The notes under the pieces: generated by a model
What the model saw: only the letters and a program-made list of their open reading frames with translations
The model's database searches: none
Told to the model about the DNA's origin: nothing
Made by a program: the position numbers and the translations under genes
Shown: positions 1 through 6,799 of the stretch, piece after piece
Layout: every line of letters begins with the position of its first letter
Numbering within the stretch: the first letter of the stretch is position 1
Source: Eggerthellaceae bacterium
GTDB taxonomy: Bacteria; Actinomycetota; Coriobacteriia; Coriobacteriales; Eggerthellaceae
NCBI GenBank assembly: GCA_900754955.1
Contig: CAAEEV010000136.1
Coordinates: 1-11,202, forward strand
Direction: 5' to 3'
Length of the DNA: 11,202 nt

Positions 1-714
1 AGCCGCGGCATCGGCCGCGCCGTCGCGTGCGCGCTGGCCGAGGCCGGCTTCGACGTGTGCGTGAACTGCTCGAGCGAGTCGAGCCTCCCCGCCGCGCGCG
101 AGCTCGCCGCCGAGCTCGAGGCCGACCACGGGGTGCGCGCCATCGCCGTGGCCGCCAACGTGGCCGACGCCGCCGAGGCCGCCGCGCTCATCGACGCCGC
201 GCACGAGGCGTTCGGCCGCATCGACGTGCTCGTGAACAACGCCGGCATCACGCGTGACGGCCTGCTCGCGCGCATGAAGGAAGAGGATTTCGACGCCGTC
301 ATCAACGTGAACCTCAAGGGCACGTTCAACTGCTGCAAGGCGGCGGCGCAGCGCATGATGAAGCAGCGCTACGGCCGCATCGTCAACATGAGCAGCGTCG
401 TGGGCGTGGCGGGCAACGCCGGTCAGGCCAACTATGCCGCGTCGAAGGCGGGCGTCATCGGGCTGACCAAGTCCATCGCCCGCGAGCTCGCCGCCCGCAA
501 CATCACCTGCAACGCGGTGGCACCGGGCTTCATCTCGACCGACATGACCGACGCGCTCTCCGATAAACAGCGCGAGGCCATCGTGGGACGCATCGCCTCG
601 AAGCGCCTCGGCGAACCCGAGGACGTCGCCGCACTCGTGCGCTTCCTGGCCAGCGAAGAGGCCGGCTACATCACCGGCCAGACGATCTGCATCGACGGAG
701 GTATGTCGCTATGA
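1..714 (+). CDS. fabG: 3-oxoacyl-[ACP] reductase FabG, 5' end outside window
   Basis: FabG reduces 3-oxoacyl-ACP to 3-hydroxyacyl-ACP with NADPH in type II fatty-acid elongation, in the cytoplasm. The window opens inside the Rossmann glycine motif (SRGIG), so roughly the first 12-15 codons are missing. A classical short-chain dehydrogenase pattern follows: VNNAG after the fourth strand, then Ser132, Tyr145 and Lys149 (numbered from the first visible codon) in MSSVVG and NYAASK, with the usual 13-residue Ser-Tyr spacing. The C-terminus ends in ITGQTICIDGGMSL, typical of FabG. The TGA stop overlaps the fabF ATG (ATGA), so the two genes are probably translationally coupled. Identity as FabG rather than another SDR rests on the YITGQ...DGG ending and the fab operon context; both agree. 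Confidence 0.96.
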   Translation, partial: SRGIGRAVACALAEAGFDVCVNCSSESSLPAARELAAELEADHGVRAIAVAANVADAAEAAALIDAAHEAFGRIDVLVNNAGITRDGLLARMKEEDFDAVINVNLKGTFNCCKAAAQRMMKQRYGRIVNMSSVVGVAGNAGQANYAASKAGVIGLTKSIARELAARNITCNAVAPGFISTDMTDALSDKQREAIVGRIASKRLGEPEDVAALVRFLASEEAGYITGQTICIDGGMSL

Positions 715-1997
715 GTGAAACGATAAACGGCGTTCAGACGCGCCGCCCCGACGGCACGCACCGCGTCGTCATCACCGGCACGGGCGTTGTCTCCCCCGCC
801 GGCATCGGCACCGAGGCGCTGTGGGACGCGCTCATGGGCAAGCGCTGTTGCATCGAGCCGGTCGAGCGCTTCTCCACCGAGGACTACGAGGTCCACAACG
901 CCGGCGAGGTGCGCGATTTCGACGCCACCGAGCACGGCATGACGAAGAAGGAGGCGCGCCGCTTCGAGCGCTTCGTGCAGTACGCCATCGTGGCGTCCGA
1001 CGAGGCCATGGCTCAGGCGGGCATCGACATGGAGGGCGAGGACGTCACGCGCTTCGCCTGCGTGTTCGGCACGGGCATCGGCGGCATCGACGAGCTGCAG
1101 AAGGGCTTCGCCACGCTCGCCGAGAAGGGCCCCAAGCGCGTGAACCCGCTGTTCATCCCCACGATGATCGGCAACATCGCGGCTGGCAACCTCGCTATCC
1201 GCTACGGCATGAAGGGCGAGTGCCTCAACGTGGTGACCGCCTGCGCCACGGGCGCCCACTGCATCGGGCAGGCCGTGCGCGACATTCGCCACGGCTACAT
1301 CGACGCGGCGCTCGCGGGCGGCTGCGAGGAGAGCATCTCCCCCATCTGCCTCGCCGGCTTCGCCAACCTCGGCGCGCTGTCGAAGAGCGAGGACCCGCAC
1401 TGCGCCTCGCTGCCCTTCGACGCCCGCCGCGCCGGCTTCGTGGCCGGCGAGGGCGCGGGGGCTGTGGTACTCGAGTCGCTCGAGCATGCGCTTGCACGCG
1501 GGGCGAACGTGATCGCCGAGGTCACAGGCTTCGGCTCCACGGGCGACGCCTACCACATGACGGCCCCCGAGCCGAGCGGCGAGGGCGTGGTGCGCGCCAT
1601 GCGCCAGGCGCTCGAGGAGGGCGGCTTCACCCCTGCCGACCTGGGGCACCTCAACGCACACGGCACGGGCACGCCGGCCAACGACTCCACCGAGTCCCAG
1701 GCACTGCTCGCGCTCTGCGGCGAGGAGGCGGGCCGCCAGGTGCCCGTCACCTCCGTGAAGGGCACGACCGGCCACACCCTCGGCGCCGCGGGCGCCATCG
1801 AGGCCATCGTGTGCGCGCTCTCCGTGGCGCGTTCCTGCGTGCCGCCGACCTGCGGCTTCGCCGAGGCCGACCCCGCCTGCCCCGTCAACGTGGTGACCGA
1901 GCCGCTCGAGAACTACCCGCAGAAGGTAGCGCTGTCCAACAGCCTCGGCTTCGGCGGCCACAACGCATCGCTGGCCCTGTCGCCTTACGAGGAATAA
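711..1997 (+). CDS. fabF: 3-oxoacyl-[ACP] synthase II FabF (KAS II)
   Basis: FabF condenses malonyl-ACP with a growing acyl-ACP, the chain-elongating step of type II fatty-acid synthesis. The protein has 428 residues, close to the usual 410-420. The thiolase-fold catalytic residues are all visible: Cys178 in VVTACATGAHCIG, His317 in NAHGTGTPAND, and Lys350 and His355 in VKGTTGHTLGAAGAIEA. The Cys-His and Lys-His spacings match E. coli FabF. The glycine-rich C-terminal SNSLGFGGHNASL is also present. An N-terminal tail of about 17 residues precedes the usual RVVITGTG start. The ATG at 711 overlaps the fabG stop and has a GGAGG at 697-701, nine bases upstream. The Cys-His-His set separates it from FabH (Cys-His-Asn), and the Lys and position in the operon favour FabF over a polyketide KAS. 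Confidence 0.97.
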   Translation: MSETINGVQTRRPDGTHRVVITGTGVVSPAGIGTEALWDALMGKRCCIEPVERFSTEDYEVHNAGEVRDFDATEHGMTKKEARRFERFVQYAIVASDEAMAQAGIDMEGEDVTRFACVFGTGIGGIDELQKGFATLAEKGPKRVNPLFIPTMIGNIAAGNLAIRYGMKGECLNVVTACATGAHCIGQAVRDIRHGYIDAALAGGCEESISPICLAGFANLGALSKSEDPHCASLPFDARRAGFVAGEGAGAVVLESLEHALARGANVIAEVTGFGSTGDAYHMTAPEPSGEGVVRAMRQALEEGGFTPADLGHLNAHGTGTPANDSTESQALLALCGEEAGRQVPVTSVKGTTGHTLGAAGAIEAIVCALSVARSCVPPTCGFAEADPACPVNVVTEPLENYPQKVALSNSLGFGGHNASLALSPYEE

Positions 1998-2006
1998 GGA
2001 GGAGCC

Positions 2007-2462
2007 ATGGACATCACGTATCCGTGCGGGAAGGACGCCGTCGAGGCGGTGCTGCCCCACCGCGATCCCTTCGTGTGGGTTTCGCGCGTCGTCGCCTGCG
2101 AGCCGGGCGTCTCCATCACGGCCGAGCTCGACGTCGACCCCGACCTGCCGCTGTTCGCCGGGCACTTCCCCACGCACCCCGTGCTCCCCGGCGTCATCCT
2201 CATGGAAGCGCTCGCCCAGGCGGCGTCCTTCTGCATCCTCGTGGCACGCGGCGATGAGGGGGCCATCGGCTTTCTCACCGGCATCGACCAGGCCAAGTTC
2301 CGCCAGCAGGTGCTCCCCGGCGACACGGTGACCCTCGAGGCCACCATCGTGAAGGCGTCGAGGCGCCTGTGCGTCGCCGAGGTGAAGGCGTCCGTCGACG
2401 GCAAGGTGTGCGCTACCGCAACGCAAAAATACGTTCTCGCCGCCGCTGGGAGCGACGAGTAA
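2007..2462 (+). CDS. fabZ: 3-hydroxyacyl-[ACP] dehydratase FabZ
   Basis: FabZ dehydrates 3-hydroxyacyl-ACP to trans-2-enoyl-ACP during elongation. The 151-residue hot-dog fold protein has the family hallmark LPHRDPF near residue 16 and the active-site segment FAGHFPTHPVLPGVILMEAL. His53 and Glu67 lie 14 residues apart, as in characterised FabZ (His49/Glu63 in the Pseudomonas enzyme). The start is set by an excellent Shine-Dalgarno sequence, AAGGAGGA at 1996-2003, which overlaps the fabF stop codon. The gene sits between fabF and accDA. In many Firmicutes accB precedes fabZ and accC follows it, but here neither is present. FabA is unlikely because of the short length and this FabZ-type motif. 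Confidence 0.96.
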   Translation: MDITYPCGKDAVEAVLPHRDPFVWVSRVVACEPGVSITAELDVDPDLPLFAGHFPTHPVLPGVILMEALAQAASFCILVARGDEGAIGFLTGIDQAKFRQQVLPGDTVTLEATIVKASRRLCVAEVKASVDGKVCATATQKYVLAAAGSDE

Positions 2463-2480
2463 ATCGAGATTGGCAGACCC

Positions 2481-4910
2481 GTGACCAAGACATACACCTA
2501 CATCGCGCAGGGCAGCAACGACGAGGGTCGTCCCGCCGAGCACCCTACGGTCAAAGTCGAGAACATCCCCGTCGAGCAGACGCCGGCCGACGACGCCGCT
2601 TCCGAGGCTGAAGAAGAGCCGCCTGCAGCGGCCCCCGCGGCGGGCACGCCCGTCGAGCATGTGGTCGAGGGCGCCGCGCACGCCGTCGTCGCGCAAACGC
2701 TCGAGGACATCGCCGCCGATCTGCAGGACGATCCCGAGGACGCGCCGCGCGTGCTCGCCGTCGTCACGAGCAAGACGGCGCGCCGCGTGGTTCCCGCCAT
2801 GCGGAAGGCGGGGCTTTACACGATCACCCCGCTGACCGGCGACCGCCGTTTCGACCCCTTCCCCAAGATCGGCGACGAGACGGTGCGCATGGGCGAGCGC
2901 CATTCAAGCGAGCTGTTCGCCAACATCCATGCAGTGCTCACCTCGGCCGCCGAGTGCGAGGCGCGCGCCGTGTTCCTCTACGACACCGCCCGCGACCTCG
3001 TGAACAACGACCGCTTCCTCAGCCTTGCAGCCGGCGCGGGGCTGCGCGTGTTCACGCCCGTGAGCCTCGACGCACTCTCGCTCGGCTGGACGGAATGCGT
3101 CCCCGCGGGCGAGCCGGTCGACCCCGAGACGATCGCCTGGCAGCGCTGCCGCTCGTGCAAGCTCTCCTTCGAGCCGCACAAGTTCGTGGACGCCGGCTAC
3201 GCCTGCCCGGTGTGCGGCACGCTCACGCGCATGACGTCGGACGAGCGCATCGCCACCATCCTCGACGAGGGCACGTTCGAGGAATGGGACACCGATCTGC
3301 CCGACGTCGACCCGCTCGACTTCCCCGGCTACCCCGAAAAGATCGCCGCGCTGCGCGAAAAGACGGGCCTGCACGAGGCCGTGCGCACGGGCTTCGGCAC
3401 CATCTGCACGCTGCCCGTCGCCATCGGCTTCATGGACTCGAGCTTCATGATGGCCTCGATGGGACACCTCGTGGGCGAGAAGATCACGCGCCTGTTCGAC
3501 CGCGCCACCGAGCGCAAGCTGCCCGTCGTGATCTTCTGCGCTTCGGGCGGCGCGCGCATGCAGGAGGGCCTCGTGTCGCTCATGCAGATGGCGAAGACTT
3601 CGTGCGCGATCGAGCGCCACGACCAGGCGGGCCTGCTCTACATCTCGGTGATCACCGACCCCACCACCGGCGGCGTCACCGCGTCGTTTGCCACGCTCGG
3701 TGACATCATTCTCGCCGAGCCGCGCGCGCTCATCGGCTTCGCGGGCCAGCGCGTAATCCGCGACACCATCAAGCAGGAGCTTCCCGAGGGCTTCCAGACG
3801 GCGGAGTTCGCGCTCGAGCACGGTCTCATCGACGCGATCATCGAGCGCGGCAAGATGCGCGACGCCCTGCGCCGCTTGCTCGTCATCCACGCGCATGACG
3901 CGCGCGAGCGCTACATCCGCGACCACAATCTCGAGCCCGACGAGACGTACAAGAGCGACACAGTGAGCAACGAGACCGCCCAGCAGGCTGAGGGCCTGCG
4001 CGGCATGGCGAGCAAGATTCCCCTGTTCAAGAACTTGCTGCGCACGCCCGATCCCAAGAGCGACCTCGAGCGTCACGCCAAGCGCGCGGCCCGACGCGAC
4101 GGCATGAGCATCGACAACAACGCCGCGCCGGGCAGCGCATGGGAGAGCGTGCAGCTCGCACGCAACGTACATCGTCCCACGTCACAGGCGTATGTGAAGG
4201 AAATGGTGGAGGGCTTCTTCGAGCTGCACGGCGACCGCGCGTTCGGCGATGACGGCGCCATCGTGGCGGGCCTCGGCTGGATCGACGGTATGCCCGTCAC
4301 CATCATCACCCAGGAGAAGGGCATCGACCTGCCCGACCGCATCCGCCGCAACTTCGGCTGCCCGCAGCCGGAGGGCTACCGCAAGTCGCTGCGCCTCATG
4401 CGCCAGGCCGAGAAGTTCGGCCGTCCGATCGTGTGCCTCGTGGACACGCAGGGCGCGTTCTGCGGCACCGAGGCCGAGGAGCGCGGGCAGGGCAACGCCA
4501 TCGCCGAGAACCTCAAGGGCATGGCGGGCCTGCACGTGCCCGTTGTGAGCGTGCTGCTCGGCGAGGGCGGTTCGGGCGGTGCGCTTGCGCTCGCCGTGTC
4601 GAACTACGTGGCCATGCAGGAGCACGCCGTGTACTCGGTGCTCTCCCCCGAGGGCTTCGCGAGCATCCTGTGGAAGGACCGCTCACGTGCCGCCGAGGCC
4701 GCCACGGTCATGCGCATGAACGCCGACGAGGTGTACCGCATGGGGATCATCGACGAAGTGGTCTCCGAAGGCGAGCAGCCCGCGCACGTGAACCCCGACC
4801 AGGCGGTTGCCAACGTGCACGCGTGCATCTCCCATGCACTCGCCGCGTTCGACGGCGTCGACGGCGACGAGCTCATGCGCGCGCGCCACGAGCGCTTCGC
4901 GAAGTTCTAG
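2481..4910 (+). CDS. accDA: fused acetyl-CoA carboxylase carboxyltransferase AccD-AccA with biotin-carboxylase-like N-terminus
   Basis: This 809-residue protein transfers the carboxyl group from carboxybiotin on BCCP to acetyl-CoA, giving malonyl-CoA. Residues 1-85 are an acidic, Ala/Glu/Pro-rich tail. Residues 91-193 resemble the N-terminal domain of biotin carboxylase. The AccD half (about 215-530) opens with a four-cysteine zinc finger, Cys223/226/242/245 (CX2C-X15-CX2C), and has SGGARMQEG (Gly356-Gly357) and DPTTGGVTASFA (Gly397-Gly398), the crotonase-fold oxyanion regions. The AccA half (about 550-809) has ELHGDRAFGDD, DTQGAFCGTEAEERGQ (from residue 655) and GEGGSGGALAL (694-704). Separate E. 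coli AccD and AccA are about 304 and 319 residues, so both halves are essentially complete. The start is the GTG at 2481, 18 nt after fabZ, with only a weak GAG upstream; no better start keeps the N-terminal domain. AccDA fusion is inferred to act as one chain with both halves of the alpha2beta2 enzyme. Confidence 0.95.
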   Translation: MTKTYTYIAQGSNDEGRPAEHPTVKVENIPVEQTPADDAASEAEEEPPAAAPAAGTPVEHVVEGAAHAVVAQTLEDIAADLQDDPEDAPRVLAVVTSKTARRVVPAMRKAGLYTITPLTGDRRFDPFPKIGDETVRMGERHSSELFANIHAVLTSAAECEARAVFLYDTARDLVNNDRFLSLAAGAGLRVFTPVSLDALSLGWTECVPAGEPVDPETIAWQRCRSCKLSFEPHKFVDAGYACPVCGTLTRMTSDERIATILDEGTFEEWDTDLPDVDPLDFPGYPEKIAALREKTGLHEAVRTGFGTICTLPVAIGFMDSSFMMASMGHLVGEKITRLFDRATERKLPVVIFCASGGARMQEGLVSLMQMAKTSCAIERHDQAGLLYISVITDPTTGGVTASFATLGDIILAEPRALIGFAGQRVIRDTIKQELPEGFQTAEFALEHGLIDAIIERGKMRDALRRLLVIHAHDARERYIRDHNLEPDETYKSDTVSNETAQQAEGLRGMASKIPLFKNLLRTPDPKSDLERHAKRAARRDGMSIDNNAAPGSAWESVQLARNVHRPTSQAYVKEMVEGFFELHGDRAFGDDGAIVAGLGWIDGMPVTIITQEKGIDLPDRIRRNFGCPQPEGYRKSLRLMRQAEKFGRPIVCLVDTQGAFCGTEAEERGQGNAIAENLKGMAGLHVPVVSVLLGEGGSGGALALAVSNYVAMQEHAVYSVLSPEGFASILWKDRSRAAEAATVMRMNADEVYRMGIIDEVVSEGEQPAHVNPDQAVANVHACISHALAAFDGVDGDELMRARHERFAKF
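2751..3059 (+). other. biotin carboxylase N-terminal-like domain inside AccDA (residues 91-193)
   Basis: From memory of E. coli AccC, residues 91-193 align almost without gaps to the BC N-terminal domain (Pfam Biotin_carb_N type). GDETVRMG matches ADETVCIG, NIHAVLTSAAE matches NIPAIISAAE, LVNNDRF matches LSENANF, and GLRVFTP matches GFIFIGP. The GRGEIA-type motif at the start and the HPGYGF motif are not conserved. The ATP-grasp and C-terminal BC domains are absent, because the AccD zinc finger begins about 30 residues later. The segment therefore cannot carboxylate biotin alone. It may be a relic of an accC gene or a docking module. The homology is my reading, not a computed alignment. Confidence 0.6.
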
Positions 4911-4922
4911 GGGATTCCGACG

Positions 4923-4950
4923 CCGTGGAGCCTGGAAGAGCGCTCCACGG
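4923..4950 (+). other. hairpin after accDA stop
   Basis: A 9-bp perfect inverted repeat, CCGTGGAGC at 4923-4931 and GCTCCACGG at 4942-4950, has a 10-nt loop and begins 12 nt after the accDA stop. No T-tract follows, so it is not an intrinsic terminator by itself. It may protect the 3' end of the mRNA or assist the terminator that follows. Confidence 0.6.
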
Positions 4951-4971
4951 ACGCTGAACACTCCGGGTCAG

Positions 4972-5022
4972 ACGCTCCCAGGGGCCGCGTTTACTCGCGT
5001 CGCCCCTGGGAGCGTTTCTTTT
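4972..5022 (+). terminator. strong Rho-independent terminator of the fab operon
   Basis: Perfect 14-bp arms, ACGCTCCCAGGGGC at 4972-4985 and GCCCCTGGGAGCGT at 5002-5015, are followed by TTTCTTTT at 5015-5022. The loop contains CGCG at 4986-4989 and 4996-4999, which can extend the stem. The T-tract lies only on the plus-strand side, so termination is directional and closes the fabG-fabF-fabZ-accDA transcript. Confidence 0.93.
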
Positions 5023-5092
5023 GAGAGGCGATTCGGCACGGCCCTTCGAACGAGCAGTCCCACCCTCTGCGCTTTCTTTTTTACGAGCACAA

Positions 5093-5121
5093 CAATCAAA
5101 CGCTCGCGTTGCGTTTGATTG
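5093..5121. repeat. 11-bp inverted repeat (hairpin)
   Basis: CAATCAAACGC at 5093-5103 pairs perfectly with GCGTTTGATTG at 5111-5121 around a 7-nt loop. It lies immediately next to the first copy of the dispersed repeat. Neither side has a T-tract suited to termination: the CTTTCTTTTTTA run at 5071-5083 lies upstream on the plus strand and reads as A on the minus strand. Its role is unknown. Confidence 0.6.
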
Positions 5122-5124
5122 CTC

Positions 5125-5156
5125 CCCAATTCCCCTCCCGCGCGCGTGGCGGCGTC
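5125..5156. repeat. dispersed direct repeat, copy 1 of 3
   Basis: This 32-bp sequence begins CCCAATTCCCC and ends CGCGCGTGGCGGCGTC. It is identical to 5358-5389 and partly matched at 5301-5328. The copies share orientation but their spacing is unequal (144 and 29 bp between copies), so this is not a CRISPR array or simple tandem repeat. Confidence 0.85.
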
Positions 5157-5300
5157 CGCCTCTCTGCGCACTTCGTCAGCGACCATCCGATCCTCCCCGC
5201 GCGCAACGGCGCCCTTCTTCGCCTGCTCGATACCGTCGACGAACTTACTCTCGCGCACGACGGCGTCCTCCTTGCGCTGCCCCAGGTGGTTCTCGTAGGC

Positions 5301-5328
5301 ATTTCTCCCCTGCGCACGTGGCGGCATC
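5301..5328. repeat. dispersed direct repeat, degenerate copy 2 of 3
   Basis: ATTTCTCCCCTGCGCACGTG followed by GCGGCATC is a diverged copy of the 32-bp repeat. It keeps the CCCCT...GCGCRCGTGGCGGCRTC core with a few substitutions. Confidence 0.7.
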
Positions 5329-5357
5329 CCGCGTGTCGTATCGAAGCAATTCGCCAG

Positions 5358-5389
5358 CCCAATTCCCCTCCCGCGCGCGTGGCGGCGTC
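5358..5389. repeat. dispersed direct repeat, copy 3 of 3
   Basis: This is an exact 32-bp match to 5125-5156. The sequence on both sides differs from that flanking copy 1, which places the repeat edges at or near the ends given. Confidence 0.85.
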
Positions 5390-5745
5390 TTTTTTACGCG
5401 AAAATCACCGAAGTTGGGTGTGCGACCGCCCTTACATGTCTTGCATTCAGCAACAAGGTCCTTGATGCGTAAAAGAGCATATTTCTGATCAGGTATTTTT
5501 CAGAATGATTGAAGACGGCGCATCGATCGTCACCATGAACGGACGGCACAACGCCCTACTTCGGTGATTTTCGCGCATTTTCCTCTTGAAAAACCGCCCT
5601 CCGCGAGCAAAGCCCCCGTCATGCGCAGAACCGCACACGAATACGTCGGAACAGAGCCCCGAGGCTCAACCCAGCGGAAAGCAACGATGCACGCGACCAT
5701 GCTCGCCCGACCTCGCTCGGGGCAGACGAACAGGCAGAAGCGTTT

Positions 5746-6651
5746 CTACAGCACGATCACCACGATGAGGATGATGATCAGCACGATGATCACGGGTACG
5801 GCGATCTTCACGAAGAGCGGCAGGCTTGCCAGAAACCCGAGGATGCCCGAGCGCGGCGCCGTGTAGTTGGCGCGACCGCTCACCACGCCACCCGAGAAGC
5901 CCACGTTGCCCGTCCGCGGACGCGGACGCGGCGCGCGGCGCGCACCCGCGTCGGGTACGTGCGAGAACCCCTGACCAGCACGTGAATGCCAACGCGCGTC
6001 GGAGAAGCTGTCATCCACCGCCGCCTTGGGCTTGTCGCGCTCGTCAATCGAATAACCTACGAGCTCGTGCGTTTCGTTGAACGCGCGCGAGTCGATGCTG
6101 CCGCGCCCGTCGATCACCTCGCGGTCGAGCGTGCGCGTGCGGCGCGCATCAGAAAGCGCATCGCGGGAAGCGCGGGCACGCTCGTAGTTCTCCATCGAGG
6201 AACGCGTGCGGTCGTAGCTCTCCTGGGACGACAGCGGCGGCACCACGCGCACGCGCTGACGCGGTCGGCGCGCACCTTCATCGGCGCTCGATGCGCCCGC
6301 AGCCCCGCGTGCGGCATCGGCGCGCGTACCGCGATCCGCCGCAGCGCGCAGCTCCTCCTCACGGCGCATCCGACGTTCGCGCTCCTGCTCGGCGAGCGAC
6401 GCCCGGTTGGCGGCGCGTCCCTGGGCGCGCGACGAGCTCTCCCGATACACCTGCGAAACCGCCTGAGAGTACGCGCGTGCCTCGCGCGCACGCTCCGCGT
6501 CCTGCGCGGCATACGACTGCAGAATGCTCTCACGCGACGGACGCGACGTCACCTGGCCGTGCGCACCGCGCGTACGCGGACGCGTCGGCGCAGCGTCGTC
6601 GGCGCGGCGAGCGTCATCGTGATCGAAGTAGTCATCGGAGTAAGAACCCAT
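5746..6651 (-). CDS. tail-anchored membrane protein of unknown function, Arg/Ala-rich cytoplasmic region
   Basis: I do not recognise this 301-residue protein. Its first 265 residues are hydrophilic and low in complexity: an acidic tip (SDDYFDHDD), an Ala/Arg/Glu-rich stretch at about 45-115 that could form a helix or coiled coil, and an Arg/Pro-rich segment around 238-248. The only hydrophobic segment is residues 276-301, ending VIIVLIIILIVVIVL right at the stop codon. There is no signal peptide, so a cytoplasmic protein anchored by its extreme C-terminus is the likely topology. The ATG at 6651 is preferred over one at 6672: it has an AGAGG nine bases upstream and the other has no ribosome binding site. 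A TATAAT box lies upstream. The gene converges on the fab operon. An envelope or division-associated role is possible, but nothing in the sequence shows it. Confidence 0.8.
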   Translation of the reverse strand: MGSYSDDYFDHDDARRADDAAPTRPRTRGAHGQVTSRPSRESILQSYAAQDAERAREARAYSQAVSQVYRESSSRAQGRAANRASLAEQERERRMRREEELRAAADRGTRADAARGAAGASSADEGARRPRQRVRVVPPLSSQESYDRTRSSMENYERARASRDALSDARRTRTLDREVIDGRGSIDSRAFNETHELVGYSIDERDKPKAAVDDSFSDARWHSRAGQGFSHVPDAGARRAPRPRPRTGNVGFSGGVVSGRANYTAPRSGILGFLASLPLFVKIAVPVIIVLIIILIVVIVL

Positions 6652-6730
6652 GAAAGCCAACCTCTTGTTCATGTAAAGCGCATTGAAACGGTCTTGCTTC
6701 CCAGTGCAGGTACGAAGACGAAGTCACCTC

Positions 6731-6736
6731 ATTATA
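6731..6736 (-). promoter_or_regulatory. -10 box of the tail-anchored protein gene
   Basis: The minus strand reads TATAAT, an exact sigma-70 -10 hexamer, about 80 nt before the ATG at 6651. A TG lies two bases upstream of it. No good -35 hexamer is seen at 16-18 bp, so an activator or the dyad just upstream may matter. Confidence 0.55.
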
Positions 6737-6766
6737 GGCACTGATTCGCAGCGCGCACGCCACCTT

Positions 6767-6790
6767 ACCAGATTCGCATAATCATCTGGT
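6767..6790. promoter_or_regulatory. inverted repeat, possible operator
   Basis: ACCAGAT at 6767-6773 and ATCTGGT at 6784-6790 form a perfect 7-bp dyad with a 10-bp AT-rich spacer. It sits about 30 bp upstream of the TATAAT box on the minus strand, a position suited to a dimeric activator in a promoter lacking a clear -35. The arms and spacing fit a helix-turn-helix dimer site, but no regulator is encoded nearby. Confidence 0.4.
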
Positions 6791-6799
6791 GAAAAGCCG

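Larger units (their letters stand above)
5023..5745. other. gene-poor intergenic region with repeats
   Basis: No convincing gene was found in these 720 bp between the fab operon terminator and the convergent minus-strand gene. The first part (to about 5400) is GC-rich and holds three copies of a 28-32 bp repeat and one hairpin. From about 5440 to 5580 the sequence is visibly more AT-rich than its surroundings and has only small dyads, such as CAAGGTCCTTG at 5454-5464. Small hairpins at 5654-5667 (GAGCC/GGCTC) and 5706-5721 (CCCGA/TCGGG) lie downstream of the minus-strand gene and could be weak 3' ends, but neither has a good T-tract. Open frames exist on both strands across 5020-5490, but none has a ribosome binding site or a recognisable product. 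Confidence 0.6.

Noticed and set aside
666..4172. Two very long minus-strand open frames (666-2903 and 2904-4172) antisense to fabF, fabZ and accDA
   Set aside because: Their Arg/Ala/His/Gly-rich, low-complexity translation is typical of the antisense frame of GC-rich genes, and the plus-strand genes have full catalytic motifs.
4968..5327. Minus-strand 119-codon frame
   Set aside because: It runs through the fab terminator, has no ribosome binding site, starts inside a degenerate repeat copy, and its product is not recognised. The middle part looks protein-like, so it is discussed with the repeat instead of called as a gene.
5125..5389. CRISPR array
   Set aside because: Only three repeat copies, one degenerate, with intervals of 144 and 29 bp and no cas genes.
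5993..6744. Plus-strand frame of about 250 codons antisense to the tail-anchored gene
   Set aside because: Arg/Ala/Val/His-rich shadow; the minus-strand frame has a ribosome binding site, a promoter and a coherent hydrophobic anchor.
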